Notes: generated from the letters alone by a model not told the origin. DNA of 64,000 nucleotides from Chrysogorgia sp. JL179-B06 (GCA_035772405.1 JAYKKM010000372.1:40001-104000); one strand, 5' to 3'; positions 11,873-23,683 are shown, counted from the first letter of the stretch. Made by a program: numbers and translations.

Positions 11873-12130
11873 TCTGAAATAGCTATTTAATTCCTATTTT
11901 ATGGAGAATTGTGATGCTGAGTCGGTTCAAAATAGCATTTAAATAGCTATTTTTAACTATTTTGGAAGCCAATACCTAAATAGATATTAAATAGCATGAA
12001 AAATAACTCTGAAATAGCTATTTAATTCCTATTTTATGGAGAATTGTGATGCTGAGTTGGTTCAAAATAGCTATTTTTAACTATTTTTGGAAGCCAATAT
12101 TGAAATAGATATTAAATGACATGAAAAATA
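11873..12130. repeat. Tandem duplication, about 133 bp, of an AAATAGCTATTT-rich unit
   Basis: Both copies contain TCTGAAATAGCTATTTAATT, then GGAGAATTGTGATGCTGAGT, then GGAAGCCAATA and AATAGATATTAAAT. The second copy begins near 12008 and lacks a short AAATAG segment. The unit is built from self-complementary AAATAGCTATTT words. Confidence 0.8.
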
Positions 12131-12181
12131 ACTCTAACTCTCGAACTATTTACGGTTCAAGCGAACTTTCGCTTCTGCCTC

Positions 12182-12297
12182 ATTTGGAAATGTCTGAAAT
12201 TCACATGTACATTTATGAATATCGTTTGGAAGCGTCTGAATTTCATTTGGAAGTTTCTGAAATTCATTTGGATGCGTCTGAAATTGACCTGACAAAG
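12182..12297 (+). repeat. 24-bp tandem repeat in an open frame (LExSEIH)
   Basis: About four copies of CATTTGGAAGYGTCTGAAAT repeat with a 24-bp period. On the plus strand they read as an octapeptide close to LEVSEIHL inside a 60-codon frame (12121-12303). The opposite strand is also open. No protein family is recognised, so this is listed as a repeat only. Confidence 0.6.
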
Positions 12298-12895
12298 GTG
12301 TAGAAACTTTTCAAGCATCGGCGATCGCGCTATATTCAAAACTGAAAAATGCGATCTGCACGTATATTTTTACCGAGCGAAAGAAGATTATTTGTGATAA
12401 TGGAAACTTCTAACAAAGGGAGAACTATTAGAAAACTCAAAGGTAAGGTTCAAAAGAAAGTGATTTTAAAATCCGTCAAGCAATAGTGTGTTTTGCTTGT
12501 CCTTTGAAAGGATAATAATAGAGTGAGTTTATAATATAGCATATTAATTCTGATTTATTTGTGAATTTGCGTTGCTTTGTAGAGCCAACGGAATTATTGA
12601 TTTTCTTCCCGAAAGATTACTCCGCCGTTACAGTTTCAAGAAACAAGGTTTTAGGAAGAAACAAGGTTTTACGGTTTGAACGACTCAACAACTAAGTGGT
12701 TTGAAGGAAAATACCTGGGAGCACGTGGATATTGGCGAGCCAGGACCATGAAAAGGTCTAATAAAACCGGTGAGCCAAACACTTTCATGTGTCTATACAG
12801 TTTGCGATAATGAAGATTATATATAAGTGTATATTTATGATTTATAGACTCAGAGCGAGGGGAATTCGACGAAATATTACCCGCGAGGGTGATAT

Positions 12896-13052
12896 ATCAT
12901 TCGTTCGAACCGTCGAACGGCGTTCGAATAACTTGCTCACGGCTTGCTACTAGCGTTCATCAGTATTCAGTGCTAGCATTCGAATGAATTACTACCAGCG
13001 TTCGAATGGCTTGCCACTAGCGTTCGAACGGCTAGCTACTAGCGTTCAAACG
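12896..13052. repeat. Degenerate tandem repeat with CTAGCGTTCGAAYGGCTTGC unit
   Basis: About five diverged copies of a roughly 30-bp unit follow each other, each with the palindrome TTCGAA or a variant and CTACTAGCGTTC. GC content is locally raised. Confidence 0.7.
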
Positions 13053-13539
13053 TTTGTGAAAGTCGACGAATTCCCCGAGCGTAGGGTCTAAATTATATAT
13101 TATACCGAAACAATATTGAATGCGGTCCTTGTTGTTCGGCTCGTATTTCGCGCGTGGCATTAGGTTTCGGCGTTTCGCGCGTGATACACGAGTCGAATTG
13201 GGAAATGAATACACAAAATTATTATTCCCCTCCACAGCGGTTTCTTAACAAGATTTCTGTGCCATCTAGAAATCTTTGGACAAATTACAAGTAAATAATT
13301 AAATATTTAATAGTTAAACATTATCTGAGAGTTGTAGTTAGAGATTTTTTGATACCAGTGAGTATACCGGTATGGTTACTTACTATAGACATTTTCCCAG
13401 TCCTAGATTTTACCAGTAAAAATTCTGCTAAAATGGTTTAAGTTGGTACTCAAAAAATTTCTGTGGCACTGGTATACTCTGCCTTCATATCAGTACAGAC
13501 TTTAAATTACCACCACTTATATCATATATATTTAGCCAT

Positions 13540-14641
13540 CTCTGTTGATTTTATTCAGCTTTGCACTTTGGATATACTTCTGTCAACAAGTGAGGAACTT
13601 TTAAAAGCTTGTGGTATTAAAGGAGGTCAGGCTATCATGGTTAAGAGGGGTAAAAAACTTTGCTGCAGAAAATGTTGAATCTGACCAGGTAAATTGATAT
13701 TTTGTTAGTGTTGTTTCCTGCTTTGGTTCTTGTCTATAAACCAGTACAACAACTAAATATTGTTTTATAAATTATTAATAACAGTGTAATTTATAGGAAT
13801 AAATATCATTATGGAAACTCCACTTTCTGTGAGCTATCCCTTGATAAGTGATTGTTTTTCTTATTCAAGACTTGGGCTTCCTTTTCAGGTTGAATAAGGG
13901 TGTGCATCAATGAAGGCAATGATGCTCAAATTGTAAAATGTGTTTTCGCTGTTTTGCATATTTATTGATATTTTTTCCGTTTGAAGTTGAAACAAAATTA
14001 ATACGCCTTGAAAAAGTATTCTGCTGGATAATTGGGTTACAGGTATCTCATTATCTGGTCAGATATGTTATCCGGCACACCCCTGATTATGATTTATATT
14101 TTAGTGATAATTATCTTATTTTTTTAATTTTATAGAATGGAAGTATTGCTCAAATAACTCCTGCTAAGTCTGTGTCAGTGGCTGATAAGATAAGCACACC
14201 TAGAAGTGATACATCCAGTCCGATAAGTACTCCTCCAAGGGCATTTGAAAAAAAAGATTTGGTCCATACACCACTTCAAAAAAATAATTGGATTAATTCG
14301 TTTCAGCTCCCAGAAGGGGTAAATATTTGGTGTTGAATTTGAATTTTGAATTGGTGTTGCTTATTAAGTGTTGTTTAAACTTGTTTAAATTAACAAACAC
14401 ACAATCAGACTTTTCAATTTGTCAACTCTAATGGTGTTGTTTACTTTAGTTCTCTCCTGGAATAAGCAAGGAACTTGCACAAGGCGAGTTGTCTCACAAC
14501 AGGAGGAGTGAATTCACAAGGGACATTTGTTCCTCAATAAGAGTCCATACCATGTCTCCAAGCCGTGCCGAGCGAGAGCGTGTGGCACTTCTGATAACAC
14601 GGAAATATCCTTTTCTGGTGGACACATTGGGAACTGGAATG
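13540..14641 (+). pseudogene. SAM-domain-type protein, three exons, partial
   Basis: Three plus-strand pieces fit a SAM-domain-containing protein family repeated in aquatic animals. The piece ending near 13689 has a SAM-like helix (LLSTSEELLKACGIKGGQAI). Piece 14136-14318 is a Ser/Pro-rich linker ending WINSFQLPEG. Piece 14450-14641 has SPSRAERERVALLITRKYPF and LVDTLGTGM. Splice sites are good (TTATAG| and GG|GTAAAT; TTTAG| and ATG|GTAAGT). In the first piece the frame before the donor CAG|GTAAAT breaks at a run of six A near 13651, which suggests a one-base shift. No further exons follow, so the gene is partial. Function is unknown. Confidence 0.5.
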
Positions 14642-14974
14642 GTAAGTATTGAACAATATTGTTACTTTTGTAAAATCTCACTAACTGGTATCTGACGGGG
14701 ACACTTCTTTATTATTTTGGCATAAAATTTGCCGCTTGGCTATATACAAAGGGAATGAAAGAGGATAGTTTTCAACCCTTTCAAACTCCACTTTCTGTGA
14801 GCTCTCCTTGATAAGTGAAATCATCTGGGATTAGCCAGCGTAAAACAGTGTGCCATCACTAGCCAGTCAGTAAAGTAATATGGTGTAAGCCATTGCAAAA
14901 TAATAAAGTATGACTGAAAGGGAATCTGGTAGTAGTAAGCATGCCATTTTGACATCTGTTTTCCCTGGATGGTT

Positions 14975-15586
14975 TTATTGAAGCAGGGTTTGAACAGGAT
15001 GCTTGACATTTTGAGATACTTGGCCTTCTCGTATTCTCGAACAACAATTTTGGATATGCTGTAAACGGTTGCTGACGTTACCCGATGGATATCGTTCTCC
15101 CCAACACAAGGCGAATTGTGCCCAATCTGTCTGTGAACAAGGCTTCCTGTTTACGAGGTTTTCTTCGCCACCTCTGAACGTGATGCGGCCACAAACATTG
15201 AGAACGGCATTGGTATCTCCTTCCAATACCTCCGATACAGTGGTTATTCCAGGCTTACATTTATCTTCGGATTCGATTTTTTTGATATCGAAGGATACAT
15301 GTACCTCAGTGTCTGGTGGATCTTCCATTTTGGTACGTTTATTTATATGCACCTCGTCCTGATTCGTTCTGTCGTTTCTCTTTAGTTGGAACTTTGAAAT
15401 TTTCAGCGGCGACGACGACTCATATTTCGCCAAAAAATGTTGGTGCTTTTCTGGAGAGAAACATATTGATCTATATGTCGTATCTTCCGTTTGCAATGTC
15501 ATGTGGAAGTACATGTTGTCTCTCTGGCTTTTTTTAATTGGTGATAAATTATGAAGATAAGCAATGAAGGGTTTATCTGAAATCAA
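14975..15586 (-). CDS. OB-fold (RPA-like) protein fragment
   Basis: This 203-codon minus-strand frame has a likely start at MYFHMTLQTED (about 15514) or at 15586. It carries the pattern RSICFSPEKHQHFLAKYESS, then SPLKISKFQLKR, then NKRTKMEDP. That order is found in replication-protein-A-like OB-fold proteins multiplied in cnidarian and fish genomes. After about residue 140 the similarity I can recall fades, so the true exon may end near 15150. Such proteins bind single-stranded DNA; that role is only inferred for this copy. Confidence 0.4.
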   Translation of the reverse strand: MISDKPFIAYLHNLSPIKKSQRDNMYFHMTLQTEDTTYRSICFSPEKHQHFLAKYESSSPLKISKFQLKRNDRTNQDEVHINKRTKMEDPPDTEVHVSFDIKKIESEDKCKPGITTVSEVLEGDTNAVLNVCGRITFRGGEENLVNRKPCSQTDWAQFALCWGERYPSGNVSNRLQHIQNCCSRIREGQVSQNVKHPVQTLLQ

Positions 15587-15850
15587 AAGATTAATACATA
15601 GTTAAATATTTATTTAAATTTGAAACATTGGCTCGGTTTTATAAAAAGGAGAGCTTACTTTTGTTTATTTTTGCTGTAATTATATCAACTGAATCATTGA
15701 TCCGTTACTCGCAAAATATAATGAACAATGTTATTCTACAGGAGTGGAGTATATAGTATTAAAGATTTACGCTTCACAAATCACTTCATTGGATATTTGG
15801 TGCTTGGGAAACCCTCCTAAATATGTGCCAGTTAAATATCTAGCAATCGC

Positions 15851-16534
15851 TTACCTTCTGAAACTTTGATATTAGAAATCTCACCACCTAAGAGGAAAAT
15901 ACGTACAGTTGAATAACATTTTCACATTTAATGTAAGTTACTTTATAACTGTCAAGACAAATAGTCAAATATTAAAAAAAATAAATATTGTATATAATTG
16001 GCATTATTCAGGTATTGTAGTTGAATGATATTAATTCTTACCCTTGGGCGTGGTGGTTTTCATTTCCTGTTAGGCAGCAAGCTCGTAAGAGGTAAAAATC
16101 AATGTTAAAAAAAAACAATATATTATATATTTGGACATGTGGTTTTTGAGAAGCTTATCATAATAGTTATATTTCATGGTGCCATTTCCATTGAAGTATT
16201 TAGTATTGACTTACCTTCAGAAACTTTGACATTAGCTCTAGCACTATCACCATCTGAGAGGAAATACATGCAGTTCAATTATATTTTCACATTAAATGTA
16301 AGTTACTTTAACTGTCAAGTTAGTTAGCAAAAAAGCAGGTAGTGTTCTAAACTGTGGGAGATAGCATTTAGAGGGAAGAAGCATAGGGGCCCGGTTTTTG
16401 TATTTGAATGTTACAGATTTTTATGTTAAGAGGTGAAAGCAAGCCATTATCATTGTTTGCCCAGATTCTAACTATTTCTAAATTCTTACCCTTAAATGTG
16501 GTGGTGTTCATCCCCTTGGTGTCAGCAAGCTCCA
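15851..16534. repeat. Duplicated exon-like segments, minus strand
   Basis: A block at 15851-15961 (CTTACCTTCTGAAACTTTGA ... CATTTAATGTAAGTTACTTT) recurs at 16211-16322. A second block, TTCTTACCCTTGGGCGTGGT at 16037, recurs in altered form at 16485. CTTACC and CTTACCC are splice-donor complements. On the minus strand each block looks like a very short exon plus donor, so an exon pair has been tandemly duplicated with a spacing of about 360-450 bp. The encoded protein is not identifiable. Confidence 0.5.
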
Positions 16535-16559
16535 TGTCCGATAGCTCGAAGTCAGCTTG

Positions 16560-17230
16560 ATGGTGAAGTGAAATTCAATGTTAAAGACATGTTTAAAAAA
16601 TTTAGCAATCAAACACATTTACAGTATATCTTGTTGATAAAAAAATTGTACTACACATACCAGTTATTATATCCATGTTTTTTCCAACTAAAAACAAATT
16701 GAAACTTTTCTACATCAGAAATCTAACTTTTGAAATCGTTTGTTAATATATAAAAACATTCAAAAATAAGAAACACAAACAGAATTACAGGTTAGTACAG
16801 TTGGCACAACAACAACTTCAAAGCGGCCAAAGTAGATTGTTTTTTATCTTAAGACAGCAAGGGAAAATCACAAATACTATCAAGGGCAGAGGCACAAAAC
16901 AATGACATCAACAATATTTCAATTCAATCAGTTCCTTCAAAGAATTGCTACTCTCGTTACAGTATGTCCGTATGGAAAATCTCACGATGACAAATGACCT
17001 TTATAGGGCCTCAAACTTTACTAAAGCTTACGCTGATATACTTCAAATACGCCTCAAATACTGTATGTCGCACGATATGCTAAACCGCGAATATTAATAG
17101 TGAAACAAATTACAGTAAAAAATCAGGCAAAACAACAAGCAACTGCCAACCTTACACTTATTGAAAACAAAGGCAAATGGAAAACAGAATATAGGTTGAA
17201 ATCTCGTACCTTTCAGACGTTTTAACCGAT
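16560..17230. other. Intergenic, no gene recognised
   Basis: AT-rich sequence without convincing frames. Both strands have frequent stops. Confidence 0.5.
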
Positions 17231-17232
17231 CG

Positions 17233-17384
17233 GTGGCGATCACTTCAAATAATCTTCGCGATCACTTCACTTCAAATAATCTTCGCGATCAACTTCAAAT
17301 AATCTTCGCGATCAACTTCAAATAATCTTCGCGATCAACTTCAAATAATCTTCGCGATCAACTTCAAATAATCTTCGCTCAGGT
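17233..17384. repeat. 23-bp tandem repeat, six copies
   Basis: The unit CGCGATCAACTTCAAATAAT(CTT) repeats head to tail. The first copies are one or two bases different, and the last four are practically identical. There are no spacers. Confidence 0.9.
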
Positions 17385-17653
17385 GAAACAAATTTTAAAA
17401 TCAGTCAAAAATATCAAGCAATAGCCAACTTTACAGTTATGAAAACACATTATAAGTTTAAAATCTCTTACCTTTTAGATGTTTTAACCGTACTACTGTA
17501 GAGCACGTGTAGTGAAGTGAGATAAATTTGTGAACAACTGTGCATACAAATGCGTACAACCACAATGCAACGCCACGCTAAAAATTTGCTTTTTTACTGC
17601 CTACTGCACAAATTAGGCTGCTGCTCGCTCGCTCGCTCTGCAGCAATAATAAC

Positions 17654-17823
17654 TAGTTTACAAGCGCAGCGTAAAAACTTGTTATTGTTGCACAAGCTGA
17701 ATACAGACTTCAAGGTAGCAAGCAGACTCCACAGAATAGAGATCAACAGTTGATCTACCTTCTCATCAAGTCTGTATTCAGCTTGTGCAACAATAACAGG
17801 TTTTTACACAGCGCTTGTAAACT
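17654..17823. repeat. Inverted repeat, arms about 56 bp
   Basis: AGTTTACAAGCGCAGCGTAA at 17654 reappears reverse complemented with few differences at the end of 17768-17823. The arms share TTATTGTTGCACAAGCTGAA and CAGACTT. The loop of about 56 bases contains a smaller palindrome, GATCAACAGTTGATC. Confidence 0.8.
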
Positions 17824-17829
17824 ATAATA

Positions 17830-18870
17830 AGAGGCCGAGTATATTGCAATGACAACAAAATAGGACTTAAAATCAAACCTCATCATCTTCCAACACGAGG
17901 TCGAAGTATCTTCGAACACCCGACGCAATTACTACCCAGTAAATCATAGTTATAATATTAACTTAGTAGTGATAATTACTTTACCTCTGTCATTTCGAGT
18001 GTTGGTTGCGTTGAAAGAATATTCAAATCCAAACGTGAAGTTGACTGTTACAGCTATGTTGCATGTGGCTGGCGACTGTCGAAGCGATTGGAGCTTCAAA
18101 GCTGTGTCGGATCAAAATTTCCAAGACAGTGCTTGCATTGCTTGCTAAATTAAGCACGCCATCATTGTCGCCTGATTGGTCGAGAACTCGTTTAGTTGAT
18201 CCAATTGAAATAAATGGTCAATCATAAAGATAGAAAATATAAAAATAAATATAAATATATATTCACCTTAGCTTATAAAATAGTATTTTCGCGTACCGTA
18301 TAAGGTAGCCTATTACATGTTCCGATCGTGCGTTACTGAGAGAACATTTATTTGACTGAGACCCAATTCAAATTCAAATTAAAATTGTGGGGACCAATCT
18401 GCTAATAAGTTTATATAATAATTAAATAAACTGATATACGTCGAAACAACGGTCACTGTAGTTGTTGACGGCGAAATAAAGTATATTGACTGCCAATACG
18501 ACTTACAGGTCATCTCTTCACTCAGATACATATAAGATATATATATATATGTATGTTTAGTTTTCATGTGACGGGCATTATGCGAGGGGAAATGGCCTCT
18601 TATGCCAGTCCTCGCACAAAGCAACTTGCAGCTCGCTGTATTTCCAATTCCATTTGCGATAACTCACGTGGTTTATAACTATGCATGGCGAAAACTATGC
18701 ATGCATTACATCTGAACACGCATGCAATAACAATTTTGCATATTAAAATGGCAACTTGGCATGCAATAACAAGGTAAAAATAGCAACTGTACATTGCAAG
18801 TTTTCTTGTAAAGCGCCCTGATCATTGTTATGGATAGAGGCGCTATATAAAATGTATTATTATTATATAC
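17830..18870. other. Intergenic with AT microsatellite
   Basis: No gene is recognised. An imperfect (AT)n run lies at about 18536-18554. Confidence 0.45.
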
Positions 18871-18895
18871 AATTTTGCCTGTATTTTATATTTTA

Positions 18896-19145
18896 ATGCA
18901 TGCAATACAATTTTGCATGCATCTATTTTATCTTTGCATGCATGCAAAACAATTTTGCATGCATGCATTTTATCTTTGCATGCATGCAATACAATTTTGC
19001 ATGCATGCATTTTATCTTTGCTGCATGCATCCGTGCATACAGCAAAGTATATGCATCCGTGCATACAGTAAATGTATATGCATGCAATAGTATGTTGCAT
19101 GCATGCACAACTGTTTGCATGCATGCAGCATGCATGCACAGTTTA
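18896..19145. repeat. TGCATGCA-rich tandem array, about 42-bp period
   Basis: Units of TTTTGCATGCATGCATTTTA then TCTTTGCATGCATGCAATAC repeat three to four times and then decay into GCATCCGTGCATACAG units. TGCATGCA is its own reverse complement, so the array is dense in short palindromes. It is open in several frames on both strands (Met-His-Ala-Cys repeats), which is a composition effect. Confidence 0.85.
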
Positions 19146-19302
19146 GAAGGGGTATTACACCGGAAGCGGAAGTAGAACACTATTGTATGCATGATCAGTT
19201 ATGTAAAGAAGAGTATAAAAGCTAGTGTTTTGTAATTATGTTAGTTAGTTCTTATATGTAGACGTTCTAAAACGTGGAACAAGCTTCTTTCTACCAACTC
19301 AA

Positions 19303-20640
19303 TGGATAGCCAATCTAATAATCGACCTACCCTCTCTTCAACAGCTGTGGCTCGTAGTCAACGTTAAGCAGAACATTTTAATTCTAGCACTGTTACACCA
19401 CCTATTATCCGAAGCACTAACTTTCCCCATGCTGCAACCAACAATTCCATCTCAAGAAAACGCCATTAACCCAATTAATCGGCCCTTTCTCGATATATGA
19501 GCAACCGAAATTTAAAATTATTATGACATCAACCCAAGTCAGTTGTAGGGTTAGGATTAGGGTTAGGGTTAGGATTAGCGATTATTTATTTTGAATTTCG
19601 GTTTGTTCATATATCGAGAAAGCGCCAATTAATCCATCACCTGTCGAAGCTAGTGCTGAAGAAGCTAGTACCAATTTGAATTATGAAGTGAAGAAGCTTG
19701 TGAACATCTAGGTGTTCCTTTGGAACTTAATGACGAACGTCCTTCCTCTAATGTATTTAATTTGTTGAGTTGTGTCCTTATACCATCAGAAGAAATAAGT
19801 ATCCTATCTCAAAGTTTGAATTTTTTGTCCCACCCCTAAAACTAGCAATCGATTTCAGTTAAAAGACCTTTCTGAATTTGGCATGCTGATATGTAAACTC
19901 TTTTTCTATCATAAGAGACTGTACACAATACCTATTCCAAATTTAAGGTTAAATCAAATTGGACACCTACAGTCTCACAACCTGCTTTGAATTTATATCT
20001 TGAAGAACTCGAGAAACGTTTATTTGCTATAGATGATTATTTGCTACGAGGCCCCAACTATAGTAATCTCACCATTGCTGAGAGGAAGGCCCTTACCGAT
20101 CTTAAGAGCTACGATGATATCGTCATCAAGCAAGCCGATAACCGATTGTCAACTTTTTTATTCCTCCATGTATAATATTGTTCCTTCTGATCCGACTATA
20201 GATGTTGCCTCTCTTGTCTCAGATAAACTTTCTACATTATTTAATTCTCAGTATATTGATAAGGTTTTGAATATCTTCAGGTTGAGGATCCCAATTTGGG
20301 AATTTTTTTATTTAGTACTTAAAATCCATAAAAGCCTAGTAAATGGCCAAATACCGGGTAGACCTATTGTTTCTAATTACAGTATATACCTACTGAAAAT
20401 ATTAAGGAATTTTTGGATTTTCATCTTCAGCCATTGGTCAAAAACATTCCATTGTATATCAAAGATACTTCACATTTTTTTGTGTAAACGTAATGAAAAG
20501 GTACTCTTCCTTCCGATGCCATCCTTGTTGCTATTGATGTTGTTGGCCTCTACTTTCATATCCCTCATACTGAAGGAGGCGCTTACTGAGGCACTCGTGA
20601 TAATGTAACAATTCCCACCTCAGTTAGTTGATTTAGCACG
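19303..20640 (+). pseudogene. Penelope-like element reverse transcriptase, degraded
   Basis: Plus-strand pieces in different frames match Penelope-like RT in order. They are NLTIAERKALTDLKSYDDIV then IKQAD (about 20064-20140), FYLVLKIHK and GRPIVSN (about 20305-20375), and a piece resembling the catalytic-core region with IPH and an acidic Tyr/Phe motif near 20530-20560. Stops and at least three frame changes separate them, and the insertion of a 146-bp MITE at 19481 breaks the 5' part. The GIY-YIG endonuclease domain usual at the C-terminus of these elements was not found downstream. Confidence 0.7.
19481..19626. mobile_element. 146-bp MITE with 8-bp target duplication and telomere-like core
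   Basis: The ends are inverted: GGCCCTTTCTCGATATATGA at the left, and GGCGCTTTCTCGATATATGA reading inward from the right, with similarity extending into ACCGAAATT. The direct duplication AATTAATC flanks the element at 19473-19480 and 19627-19634. Inside, 19545-19578 is made of TTAGGG and TTAGGA units. It sits inside the Penelope-like coding sequence. An 8-bp duplication suits hAT-like or related superfamilies. Confidence 0.85.
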
Positions 20641-22020
20641 GGTCGTTTTGGAAAATAATTTCTTTAAGTTTGATGGCAAGATTTTTCACCTGCTTCAATT
20701 TATTTATGGCACGGAAAAAGGATTGGTGTGGGATAAGGACAAAACGATAAGATTAAAGCATGCATGCTAAATGAAAGATTTTTACACAAAACACGTTGCT
20801 TTTTACTTAGATGGGTGTCGTTTATTCACAAGTTTAATCCTATTAAGGATGCGTGTGTGGCGAAGGTGTGGATAAGGATTGAAGTTAACAGCAAGAGGTA
20901 GTAAAGAGCTTGCTGGTGGGCACCACCTTCATCTTACTCTTTACCTATTTATTATAGGCAAAGAAAAGTTTTCAGCATTATGAGGTTTTATTACTAAAGA
21001 GGTCCACCCTTGGTTCAAGCACTCGCCTTGATCGTACTATCTTCTCTGAATTTTGACTATTTGAGTATACTGACTGATTCATTTAAGAGATACAATCGTT
21101 GGAGAAATTAGCTGGGACACTTTTTAAAATCTCGATAAATCTCCTAAATAACAATTTAAATAAATTCCATGGTGCCCCCTGTTCAATGTTGTTTCATTCT
21201 ACAGTAGATTCAACCTTGTTCAGGTCACGCAACATAATTTATTTGTGATAAAGCCAACATTGTAAGGGGGAGAGGGGGGTTAGATGCTATTGTACACCAC
21301 ATGTGTACAGATTTGTAACCAACTTGAATATTTTTCGAAAAGTATCTCAGAATTCATAAATCCTTACAAATATGGATTTTCTGGAAAAGTAATACCTAAT
21401 TTCGACTGGTAATGTTCAGGCAGAAGAAATGGAATTAAGTCGTCTGGAAGTAAGCATGATGTTGGTGTAAACCCTGAATACGTAACCTTGAGCACAGTAC
21501 GGATTCACATGAAGGTAGACCAACAAGATGTTTGACAACGTTATCAGTTATCCTTCTTTAAAATATTTTCTGTTGCAGTCTTGTCGTCAGAACCACGTCT
21601 TCAGGTGGTAGGTACCTCCAGTTTTTAACTCCACTCCACAGCCGGCGTCTCAATTTTCAAGCGTGACACTCAACTGTCAAGGAATGGAGTCTTGTAAAGA
21701 CAAATGTACCAGGGTCAAGTTTCCCTCTGGCAGGAAAACGCTCTTGTTTTTGGCTGGTTTGATGAGCTCTATCACCTTCACGAATCGAGGCAGTGTCTTG
21801 TACAGGAATGCAGTTGCGCTGCATCATTCTGGTACTGAACTGGATTTGCCCAATCGGTTAAGTTGTGGGTTATTGTAATACTGACTGAGGTTGTGTCGTG
21901 TGACTAAATACAACGGGCATCCATTCGCTTGGCTTTTATTAGCTGCTCTTTTCCTCTTTCGTGTCAGTCAAGTCCGCGTTTTACAAGTCCGCGTTTTACA
22001 ATATGTCCTGACAAACCAGT
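20640..22020. other. No intact gene; possible decayed element ends
   Basis: Sequence after the Penelope-like relic has no supported frame. A 71-codon plus-strand frame at 21663-21878 is unrecognised. GGGGGAGAGGGGGGTTAG near 21265 is a short G-rich patch. Confidence 0.4.
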
Positions 22021-22059
22021 AAAAAAGCTATGTTAGCACTTACTGATATTGAGGTCAAA

Positions 22060-22303
22060 CTACACCGCCTGCCTGCCCGTTCTTGGGACTTAAACCATCG
22101 AGAACAATTTCCACTTGCTAAAGAGGCGTTTTCAACAAGCATTGGGCATGAGTATTGAACACAAATCATTTCCAAAATTTAAAGAAAGAGTTTTTCGCTG
22201 TTGCAATGACGTTGACATAGCGACAATTGATCGAATGATCGAAAGTTTACCGCGAGGAATTCAATCAGTCATCAAGGGACACGGTTCTCAAACGAAATAC
22301 TAA
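22060..22303 (+). pseudogene. Tc1/mariner-type transposase, C-terminal remnant
   Basis: LPARSWDLNHREQF resembles the PxxSPDLNPIE box around the last catalytic residues of Tc1 transposases. After a frame change near 22120, a helical tail follows (LLKRRFQQALG ... DRMIESLPRGIQSVIKGHG, ending QTKY and stop at 22303). This ending is characteristic of Tc1-like proteins. The N-terminal helix-turn-helix part is absent. Confidence 0.7.
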
Positions 22304-22841
22304 AACAATAGCTTATGTTCTTGCTTAATTGCAGGTGTGTTATTTCTTTTAAATAACCCTTTGTTGCATGTACAATATTGTCGGATTGTCCCTTAACCAC
22401 ATGAGAAAGAACAGCTGCAGCCACTCATTCTGGTCTGTGATGCTTCCTCGTATGGGCAGTGACTGTGAGCAGGCAACGTACAAGGTATCAATTTATCATC
22501 TGTATATGTTATGTAATTTAAGTTTCTATAGTATCAGATTCAGGAGTACCATATCTCTTTGTAGGTGCGAGGCCGAGATTACGCCATTGATCTTTGTGGG
22601 GTTCTAGATGTGCTAAAGCCAGCTGTTACTCTCATGATAAAGAGCCAAGCCATTAATCTTCCTCCATGGAAAGTAGTTTCCTTCATTTCCTATACTGACA
22701 GACCTTGAAAGAATGAAAACCAACCTTGAAGCAAAGACAGGAGCGATCCATCAAAGGTTGTGCTCCCTACTCTATATACAAACATTGGGGAGAACTTACG
22801 ACTTTCGACGATGATGCTGAGGAAATTGCTGGATCTTTTCA

Positions 22842-23683
22842 TTGTGTGCCATTTCTACCGGGTGGCTAGTTGTTGACAAGAAGGTGGAGCTTGCAACAAA
22901 CGGGAAGAGGCAGACCGTATATACATGGGGTGCCAGGAGCTCAGAGTATTGTATTGACGATCTCATAACTTTGTGCCATGAACTCAAGAGGAACTGGAAA
23001 ATCGTTAAAGTGAAATCGTTCATGACGAAGTAAAACAGATGGAAAAGATTTGCGATTTCGAGAAAATGATGGAATGTCTCTCGAAGTTTAGTCTAGAAAA
23101 CGGAAAGCTGTTGATTTCAAAACCAGATTGCAAGGATTGGGATACATGTGGCCGAAAACAATTCTATTCGCATGTCTGCGAACTTCCTCACATCGAAAAT
23201 TTAGGAGAATCCAAAGCTAGATCTTGTTGTGCACAGCAGTGATTTAGTGTTAAAAAAGGCAACACTTCAAAAGATTATTTGGCAAGGATTATGGATAAAT
23301 GGTTTCTGCTCGAGTTCTTCAGGCAGACAAGTGAAACCACAAGTTCGCAAAGAATCGTTGGAATGCTTCTACAACAATGATTTAATCTACGAATCTCTTG
23401 GACAATAGATGTGAATAGCACTAGATTAGCTTCGAGTGGATGCGAAGCTATTGTAGAAGGGTTTTATAGTGTTGTAAAGGCACACAAACAATGTGGTGGA
23501 CAGTCTAATCAACTTTTGATGCAGCGAGCTGTTGTGGATTCCCCAACCCGCATCATGCTGGAGAACTGTGATTGGAAATCGGAAAACTTCACAATGAGGA
23601 TAGCAAAGACTTTGGCATCTCCACGCATAGAAGTGCTATGTTCAACGATAGTCAGCAAGGTTGTTGATCGGTTAACAGCGTAA
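22842..23683 (+). pseudogene. Unidentified transposon protein fragments
   Basis: Plus-strand frames at 22842-23033, 23039-23242 and 23411-23683 look like consecutive parts of one protein. The last contains SGCEAIVEGFYSVVKAHKQC and then GGQS. That motif recurs, as I recall, in repetitive invertebrate proteins that use vEGFYSvm...GGQS before a final conserved segment. Several stops and frame changes separate the pieces. Function and superfamily are not established. Confidence 0.4.

Noticed and set aside
13032..13235. 67-codon minus-strand frame
   Set aside because: No family, and it partly overlaps the GTTCGAA repeat.
17233..17384. Regular short repeats resembling a CRISPR array
   Set aside because: Units are contiguous with no unique spacers, and the genome is clearly that of an animal.
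18843..19192. Overlapping Met-His-Ala-Cys proteins on both strands
   Set aside because: Pure product of the TGCATGCA array.
19545..19578. True telomere
   Set aside because: Only about six TTAGGG/TTAGGA units, enclosed by inverted repeats of a MITE.
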